A DNA stretch of 64,000 nucleotides. Source: Fervidobacterium gondwanense DSM 13020. Lineage in GTDB: Bacteria > Thermotogota > Thermotogae > Thermotogales > Fervidobacteriaceae. A program made the position numbers and the translations under genes. This document shows positions 59,049 to 64,000 of this stretch, in pieces. The stretch is taken from NCBI RefSeq assembly GCF_900143265.1, contig NZ_FRDJ01000003.1:62001-126000 (forward strand), written 5' to 3'. The notes under the pieces were generated by a model that saw only the letters and a program-made list of their open reading frames with translations, had not been told where the DNA came from and made no database searches. Positions within the stretch are counted from its first letter, which is position 1. Each line of letters opens with the position of its first letter.

Positions 59049-59889
59049 GAGAGTTTGTGTATATGGAGCTACTGGAAAATACGGTAGTTATCATCTCAAA
59101 AGAATGCTCGAGTACGGTACAAATGTTGTCTGTGGCGTGAGTAAAAATAGGATAGTGAAATCGATAGAAAACATTCCAGTTGTAGTATCACTCGAAGATT
59201 ACGTTTCCAAATTGGGACCAGTAGATACAGCTATTCTTTTCGTGCCTGCACCAAGTGTCTTGGAGGCGTTTCAAGATGCTGCTTCGAACGGTGTAAAGAA
59301 CTGCGTGATTATAACCGAGCATGTTCCAGTACATGACACATTGAAAGTTTTAAAACTTGCGAAGTACCAAGGTATAAATGTTATAGGTCCGAACTGTCCG
59401 GGGGTTATACACCCATTAGAAAAAGTGAAAGTCGGAATAATGCCAGAAAGGTATTTCAAACCCGGTAAGGTGGCGATTATCTCAAGAAGTGGAACGTTGA
59501 TGTATGAGACAGCAAAATACCTGAGTGATGGTATTGGAGTAGCGGTTGGATTAGGACTTGGCGGAGATCCAGTGGTTGGTACAAATGTCTCAGAGGCGTT
59601 TGATACTGTAAAGAAATTGGGGTATGATAAAGTCTTAGTGATAGGCGAAATCGGTGGTGAAGATGAGATAAGTGGTATTAAACACGCTCTTAAGATAGGT
59701 TTTCTTCCGAAAGACATAGTTGCTTTCTTTGCAGGGAGGCATGCACCGGAAGGAAAGAAAATGGGGCACGCAGGTGCTATTGTTGAAGGAGAAAAAGGAA
59801 AAGTACAGTATAAGGAATCAATACTGAATGAGATGGGAATAAGGGTGGTGAAATTTCCGTGGGAAGTAGGAAACGCTTGGCTGAACTAA
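59032..59889 (+). CDS. SucD-like acyl-CoA synthetase alpha subunit
   Basis: A 285-residue CoA-binding subunit. The CoA domain has VYGATGKYGSYH, and the second has GPNCPGVIHP, SRSGTLMYE and GLGLGGDP. The phosphohistidine is His246 in MGHAGAI, the same number as in E. coli SucD. It overlaps the SucC-like gene by 17 bases, so the pair is coupled. Confidence 0.87.
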   Translation: MLFANERVCVYGATGKYGSYHLKRMLEYGTNVVCGVSKNRIVKSIENIPVVVSLEDYVSKLGPVDTAILFVPAPSVLEAFQDAASNGVKNCVIITEHVPVHDTLKVLKLAKYQGINVIGPNCPGVIHPLEKVKVGIMPERYFKPGKVAIISRSGTLMYETAKYLSDGIGVAVGLGLGGDPVVGTNVSEAFDTVKKLGYDKVLVIGEIGGEDEISGIKHALKIGFLPKDIVAFFAGRHAPEGKKMGHAGAIVEGEKGKVQYKESILNEMGIRVVKFPWEVGNAWLN

Positions 59890-60722
59890 CAAGAGAGTAC
59901 GTTTTATCATCGCTCGGAGTATTTCTCACAGCGCTTGGCTTGGTAATATTCTTGATTCCCAATAATATAGCAGCTGGTGGTGCTTCAGGCTTAGCGATAG
60001 TTCTGAACAAATTCTTGCCAATATCGGTTGGTATATGGATGTACATAATAAACGCTACGCTATTTTTGACCGCATTTTTGATAATAGGTTTTGACTTCAG
60101 TTTCAAAACGATATACTGTACATTTTTGCTGAATTTTTTCATAGATTTATTTGACAGGGTTATTCCAATGTACAAGTATCATGGTAGCGACATGATCTTG
60201 GCTGTCTTCTTTGGCGATATACTAACAGCCGTTGGTATGGCTATCGCCTTCTCACAGAACGCATCTACAGGTGGTACAGACATTATAGCCAAGATTCTTA
60301 ATAAATTCTTTGGAGCGCCTTTTGGTATGTCTATACTCTTTCTCGACTTTGCCATAGGTCTTTCAGCAGGACTGGCTTACAACATAGATACTGGTTTATA
60401 CTCTATTCTTGCCATTATCGTCAATGGAACAACAATTGACTTTGTTATGAAAGGTCTCGAACTATCAACGAACCTGTGGGTTGTTTCAGAAAAAGCAGAC
60501 GATATTAAAAGATTTGTGCTGAACGAGCTTGAAAGAGGTGTTACAGTCTTTGAGGCAAGGGGAGGATACACAAATCAATCTAAGAATGTTCTAATGATAG
60601 TTATAAAAAGGCGCGAGTTACACGAACTTACAACTGCAATTCGAACAATCGACCCGAAGGCGTTTTTCTTCGTCAACGAAGCCCGGCAAGTGTATGGTGA
60701 GGGTTTCAAAGAACTCGTGTAA
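59859..60722 (+). CDS. YitT-family membrane protein with DUF2179 domain
   Basis: A 287-residue protein. Five or six membrane helices (about 13-200) include FLIPNNIAAGGASGLA and FSQNASTGGTDIIAK, both YitT hallmarks. The C-terminal DUF2179 domain (about 205-287) has GVTVFEARGGYTNQSKNVLMIVI. Function is unknown for the family. It starts with GTG inside the end of the SucD-like gene, so it also falls under the cobalamin riboswitch. Confidence 0.85.
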   Translation: MGSRKRLAELTREYVLSSLGVFLTALGLVIFLIPNNIAAGGASGLAIVLNKFLPISVGIWMYIINATLFLTAFLIIGFDFSFKTIYCTFLLNFFIDLFDRVIPMYKYHGSDMILAVFFGDILTAVGMAIAFSQNASTGGTDIIAKILNKFFGAPFGMSILFLDFAIGLSAGLAYNIDTGLYSILAIIVNGTTIDFVMKGLELSTNLWVVSEKADDIKRFVLNELERGVTVFEARGGYTNQSKNVLMIVIKRRELHELTTAIRTIDPKAFFFVNEARQVYGEGFKELV

Positions 60723-60780
60723 GTAGTTTATCAATCCAGCATCCCTTCCCAAATCTCGACATTATTGTTACTTTCTTTTC

Positions 60781-60813
60781 CCTCTGACACAAGACGTGTC
60801 AGAGGATTTTTTT
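60781..60813 (+). terminator. Terminator after the YitT gene
   Basis: CCTCTGACAC-AAGAC-GTGTCAGAGG, a 10-bp stem, followed by ATTTTTTT. Confidence 0.93.
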
Positions 60814-60822
60814 GAAAAACTA

Positions 60823-60853
60823 TTGACATAATAGGGTACTTGTGTGATATAAT
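60823..60853 (+). promoter_or_regulatory. Promoter of the asd-dap operon
   Basis: TTGACA (60823-60828) and an extended -10, TGATATAAT (TATAAT at 60848-60853), are 19 bases apart. The spacing is long, but the TG compensates. Confidence 0.7.
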
Positions 60854-60894
60854 ACAAGCAAAGTAAAGCATACGAAAGAAAGGAAGAGAAAGTC

Positions 60895-61029
60895 GTGTTA
60901 TACGTTCGAAATTTTTTGATAAACATTGTTGAAAACGAAAATATGAGCATAATTGACAACAAGATGAATAAGAAAGCTAAACGCAGCTGCCCGCTTACTG
61001 GTGGTCAGCTTGCGTTTGGCATGGAATAA
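60895..61029 (+). CDS. Lysine-rich leader peptide of the asd-dap operon
   Basis: A 44-residue open frame starting with GTG at 60895, eight bases after AGGAAG. An internal in-frame ATG lies at 60943. Residues near 23-29 read KMNKKAK, four Lys codons in seven (AAG at 60961, AAG 60970, AAA 60973, AAA 60979). The last Lys codon directly touches the first arm of the attenuator. No homology to a protein family is expected; its sequence and position are those of a leader peptide whose translation speed reports lysyl-tRNA. Confidence 0.65.
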   Translation: MLYVRNFLINIVENENMSIIDNKMNKKAKRSCPLTGGQLAFGME

Positions 61030-61067
61030 AAACGCAGGCGATTAAATAGAAACCACCATAGGCGGGC
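60982..61067 (+). promoter_or_regulatory. Attenuator helices (pause and antiterminator) before asd
   Basis: Segment 1:2 is CGCAGCTG (60982-60989) with CAGCTTGCG (61006-61014). The antiterminator pairs GCCCGC (60989-60994) and GGTGGT (61000-61005) with GCGGGC (61062-61067) and ACCACC (61052-61057). The last shares bases with the terminator, so the two exclude each other. Confidence 0.72.
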
Positions 61068-61099
61068 TACAGTAAAAAACTGTAGCCCGCTTTAATTTT
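61062..61099 (+). terminator. Conditional terminator before asd
   Basis: GCGGGCTACAG-TAAAAAA-CTGTAGCCCGC, an 11-bp stem, followed by TTTAATTTTA. It lies 39 bases before asd and between promoter and gene. Confidence 0.9.
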
Positions 61100-61137
61100 A
61101 TAATACCATCAAATTTTGATAGAAGGAGGGTGTTTTT

Positions 61138-62157
61138 ATGGGATTAAGAGTAGGCGTTGTTGGAGCAACCGGTGCGGTAGGAAGGAATATGGTCGAGGTA
61201 CTTGAGAGTAGTGGTGTTGATATTTCAGAATTCAGGCTCTTTGCTTCGGAAAGGTCAGCAGGTCAAGAAATTCCATTCCGAGGTACAACAGTTCGTGTAG
61301 AAGTATTAACGGAAGAAGCGATGAGAGAAGGTTTTGATTACTTGCTTTTCTCAGCTGGTGCCGATGTTTCAAGACGATATGCACCAATTGCAGCCGAGGT
61401 AGGTACAACCGTTATTGATAATTCCTCCGCTTTCAGGATGGTGTCAGAAATTCCATTGGTTGTGCCAGAAGTCAATGGAAAGTTACTTAAGGGGTATTCG
61501 GGAATAATAGCAAACCCAAATTGTTCCACAATCCAAATGGTGTTGGCATTGTACAGGGTGCACGATAGGTATCAGCTACACGAGATATTCGTCTCGACTT
61601 ATCAGGCAGTATCTGGCGCCGGTTACAAGGCAGTACGTGAGTACGAAAATCAGCTCAACGGAGAGAATACACATAACGTATTTCCAAGACAGATTGCACA
61701 TAATGTAATTCCCTTGATAGGTGATTTGAGAGATGACATCTCCCAAGAAGAATGGAAGATGATAAATGAAACAAGGAAGATTTTAAATTCAAATTCAATT
61801 TCTGTCTTTCCAACAACTGTTAGAGTTCCAGTTCGAATAGGACATTCCGAGAGTGTTATTGCTCGCACACTATTCCCTATTATGAGCAAAGATGACCTCA
61901 TAGAAACGATTGCCTCTGGTGAAGATGTTATTGTCCACGATGATATAATCACCCCTCTTGAAATTGCCGGCGACGATTACACACATGTCAGCAGAATAAG
62001 ACTATTTGACGCACACACTTTTGGGATGTGGGTTGTTGCGGACAATTTGAGAGTCGGTGCGGCGACGAACGCTGTCAGAATATTGAAATTACATTATCAA
62101 TTGAATTCGAAGACTACTGAGAATGCGGGAGCTGTCGAACGTGTTGAAAGTATATAA
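61138..62157 (+). CDS. asd: Aspartate-semialdehyde dehydrogenase
   Basis: The enzyme reduces aspartyl phosphate to the semialdehyde, the branch point of lysine/diaminopimelate and threonine/methionine synthesis. It is 339 residues with the NADP motif GATGAVGRNM (9-18) and the catalytic Cys129 in ANPNCSTIQ. AGAAGGAGGGTG precedes the ATG. It overlaps dapF by 17 bases. Confidence 0.96.
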   Translation: MGLRVGVVGATGAVGRNMVEVLESSGVDISEFRLFASERSAGQEIPFRGTTVRVEVLTEEAMREGFDYLLFSAGADVSRRYAPIAAEVGTTVIDNSSAFRMVSEIPLVVPEVNGKLLKGYSGIIANPNCSTIQMVLALYRVHDRYQLHEIFVSTYQAVSGAGYKAVREYENQLNGENTHNVFPRQIAHNVIPLIGDLRDDISQEEWKMINETRKILNSNSISVFPTTVRVPVRIGHSESVIARTLFPIMSKDDLIETIASGEDVIVHDDIITPLEIAGDDYTHVSRIRLFDAHTFGMWVVADNLRVGAATNAVRILKLHYQLNSKTTENAGAVERVESI

Positions 62158-62878
62158 GTACACAGCAACAGGAAATAGTTTTGTGATTGTGGATGCTACA
62201 CAAATAAATCTAAACGACTTACAGAAAGAGGAAATAGTACTTGAAGTTGTTGAAGATAGAGACGGTGTTATTTTTGTCGAAAAGGCTGATGAATCATATT
62301 TTATGGACTACTTCAACAGAGACGGCAAGCGTGCATCGTTCTGTGGGAACGGTTCAAGAGCTTTTTTGAAGTTTCTGATGGAACACTTTGGTTTAAGTGG
62401 GAAGGTATCGATTAGGACGAACGCTGGCTTGTTAGTTGGAAGAGCAGACGCTGAGATATCGGTCCAAATGCCAAAGCCAGTTTTCGAAAAGATGCTCTTG
62501 CCAGAAGAACTCGCTGGATTTGAAGGAGCTTTTATAACGGTTGGAGTACCGCACGTTGTTTTGAATGTCGGGGCAGATATATGGGATTTTGACATGGGAA
62601 TTGCACAAGAATTAAGACACAAGTTCAACGCAAATGTGAACGTGTTCAATGTTTTAGATAGCAAGTTGTTTGAGGTTAGAACGTTCGAAAGGGGTGTTGA
62701 GCGAGAGACTTTATCCTGTGGCTCGGGAACGACTGCAACGGGTTATTTCATCAAGTACTACTTAAACAAGGATACTTTGATACCCGATAAGCTGGTGGCT
62801 AAAACAAAGGGAGGAATTTTAACTCTATCATTCGAAAGTGATGGTATCTACTTAGGAGGGGGTGTTGTAAATGAGTAA
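62141..62878 (+). CDS. dapF: Diaminopimelate epimerase
   Basis: Converts LL- to meso-diaminopimelate. It is 245 residues with the two catalytic cysteines Cys68 (FCGNGSRA) and Cys193 (LSCGSGTTA). The GTG at 62141 after GGGAG gives the family N-terminus LKVYKYTATGNSF; an ATG at 62123 is further up in asd. The asd and dapA genes overlap it on both sides. Confidence 0.93.
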   Translation: MLKVYKYTATGNSFVIVDATQINLNDLQKEEIVLEVVEDRDGVIFVEKADESYFMDYFNRDGKRASFCGNGSRAFLKFLMEHFGLSGKVSIRTNAGLLVGRADAEISVQMPKPVFEKMLLPEELAGFEGAFITVGVPHVVLNVGADIWDFDMGIAQELRHKFNANVNVFNVLDSKLFEVRTFERGVERETLSCGSGTTATGYFIKYYLNKDTLIPDKLVAKTKGGILTLSFESDGIYLGGGVVNE

Positions 62879-63761
62879 GATGTTTGAAGGCGTTGGAACT
62901 GCTATAGTAACTCCATTTAAAAACGGTGAAGTTGATTACGAGGCTTACAGAAACTTAGTTAGGTGGCAAGTTGAAAGCGGAGTAAAGGCAATAATCGTTG
63001 CAGGAACCACAGGCGAAGGGGCGACTTTGACTATCGAAGAGAGGGAGCGATTGATTCAGATAACTAAGGAAATCTGCGAAGGTAAAGCACAGGTAATTGT
63101 TGGAACAGGAACGAACGATACGCATAAATCTTTGGAATTATCGCTGAGTGCGGAAAAAAACGGTGCAGATGCGGTACTCATAGTCACTCCGTATTACAAC
63201 AAACCAACTCAAGAAGGACTGTATGCTCACTATAAGTACTTATCCGAAAGAATAACTCTGCCAATAATAATCTACAACGTACCTTCAAGAACTGGAGTAA
63301 ACATCGCACCAGAAACCGTTGCAAGGCTTGCGGCGGAGTGCAGGAATGTAAAGGCAATAAAAGAAGCCAATCTGGATATTACTCAGGCTGATGAGATATA
63401 CAGGCTAACTAAAAACCTTGATTTCTACATATACTCAGGTAACGATGATAGAGCATTCCACATGATATGCGCCGGTGCAAAGGGCGTTATTTCTGTTGCA
63501 TCGAACGTTGTGCCAAAGGAAATGGTTGAAATGGTTGAAGCTTTATTCAGAGGAGAATTACAGAACGCTCTGAATTTGCATGTTAGATTGATTCCACTCT
63601 TCAAAGTCCTGTTCATAGAAACAAACCCGATGCCAGTTAAGGGAGCGCTTCATATCATGGAAAGAATCCAAAACGAATTCAGACTCCCTCTCGTGCCACC
63701 GAAAGAATCAACTATGGAAAAGCTTAGAGCAGCTCTGAGAGAACTGGGAGTGATATCATGA
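62871..63761 (+). CDS. dapA: 4-hydroxy-tetrahydrodipicolinate synthase
   Basis: Condenses pyruvate with aspartate semialdehyde. It is 296 residues; Lys164 (KAIKEAN) forms the Schiff base, Tyr135 lies in [10 protein letters not shown], and TTGEGAT (46-52) is present. It overlaps dapF by 8 bases and dapB by 4. Confidence 0.96.
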   Translation: MSKMFEGVGTAIVTPFKNGEVDYEAYRNLVRWQVESGVKAIIVAGTTGEGATLTIEERERLIQITKEICEGKAQVIVGTGTNDTHKSLELSLSAEKNGADAVLIVTPYYNKPTQEGLYAHYKYLSERITLPIIIYNVPSRTGVNIAPETVARLAAECRNVKAIKEANLDITQADEIYRLTKNLDFYIYSGNDDRAFHMICAGAKGVISVASNVVPKEMVEMVEALFRGELQNALNLHVRLIPLFKVLFIETNPMPVKGALHIMERIQNEFRLPLVPPKESTMEKLRAALRELGVIS

Positions 63762-64000
63762 TCGGTCTAAAATACGGCATCGTTGGTTTCCGCGGAAAGA
63801 TGGGAAGGGAGATTTTCGAGTATTTTTCAACGTTTGGCGATGAGTGTGTGCTTAAGAAGGATGTTGATTCATTCGAGCAAACAGACACACCGCAGGTGAT
63901 AATAGACTTTTCCTCTCCAAGCGCTTTGGAAGAGACTGTAAAACTTTGCAGAGAACACAAGATTGCTCTTGTACTTGGGACAACAGCTTTGGAAGAAAGG
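63758..64000 (+). CDS. dapB: 4-hydroxy-tetrahydrodipicolinate reductase, N-terminal part
   Basis: The first 81 residues of DapB, cut by the window end. The nucleotide motif is [13 protein letters not shown], and [15 protein letters not shown] and LVLGTTAL are family segments. The usual GxxGxMG reads GFRGKMG. It starts at the ATG overlapping the dapA stop (ATGA). Confidence 0.92.
   Translation, partial: MIGLKYGIVGFRGKMGREIFEYFSTFGDECVLKKDVDSFEQTDTPQVIIDFSSPSALEETVKLCREHKIALVLGTTALEER

Overview
The window reads as chromosome of a fermentative, hydrogen-producing thermophile of the order Thermotogales, most likely Fervidobacterium or a close relative. The evidence is a fused PyrB-PyrI aspartate carbamoyltransferase, a peroxiredoxin-nitroreductase fusion, TM1266-type hydrogenase-system proteins, a trimeric HydABC hydrogenase, a Na+-type ATP synthase c subunit and moderate-to-low GC. 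No insertion sequences, prophage or CRISPR array are visible.

Layout. 1-5.8 kb: an amidohydrolase (cut by the window edge), recJ, a long RuvX/YqgF protein, tRNA-Arg(CCG) and an M24 peptidase. 5.8-12.8 kb: the complete F-type ATP synthase operon. 12.8-15.5 kb: two DegV lipid-binding proteins, a small membrane protein and the hibernation factor. 15.6-18.7 kb: a sensory hydrogenase cassette (thioredoxin-fold ferredoxin, HydS-like PAS hydrogenase, PP2C phosphatase). 18.9-22.5 kb: three exported proteins of unknown role and a LytS/LytTR two-component pair. 22.6-27.9 kb: hydCBA followed by rex. 28-32 kb: pyrBI, a GH13 glycosidase and a methyltransferase. 32-37.1 kb (minus): an ABC transporter, hydF and aspA in one operon. 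37.2-44.5 kb: hydE, hydG, two TM1266-type genes, a small unknown gene and two tandem CpI-like monomeric hydrogenases. 44.7-51.5 kb: outer-membrane, HAD, sigma-factor, oxidoreductase and beta-propeller lipoprotein genes. 51.6-57.5 kb (minus): iorAB, a KorAB-type oxidoreductase and the peroxiredoxin-nitroreductase fusion. 57.7-60.7 kb: a cobalamin riboswitch ahead of a SucCD-like acyl-CoA synthetase and a YitT protein. 60.8-64 kb: an attenuator and the asd-dapF-dapA-dapB lysine/diaminopimelate operon, cut at the window end.

How it fits together. Amino-acid-derived 2-oxoacids can be oxidised by IorAB and KorAB to acyl-CoA plus reduced ferredoxin. The SucCD-like synthetase can recover ATP from acyl-CoA, and HydABC plus the two monomeric hydrogenases can dispose of electrons as H2. 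HydE, HydF and HydG build the H-cluster. Perfect or near-perfect Rex-type operators (TTGTGA-N6-TCACGA and TCGTGA-N6-TCACGA) lie just downstream of near-consensus promoters of both the sensor-hydrogenase cassette and hydCBA-rex, so redox state probably coordinates them.

The least expected signals are regulatory RNAs: (i) a 5' leader upstream of one monomeric hydrogenase with mutually exclusive 16-bp antiterminator and 14-bp terminator helices and no class I recognise; (ii) a classical ribosome-mediated attenuator with a lysine-rich leader peptide upstream of asd, where T. maritima uses a lysine riboswitch; (iii) a cobalamin riboswitch controlling a succinyl-CoA-synthetase-like pair. All functional statements come from reading the sequence and from family knowledge; no database search was run.
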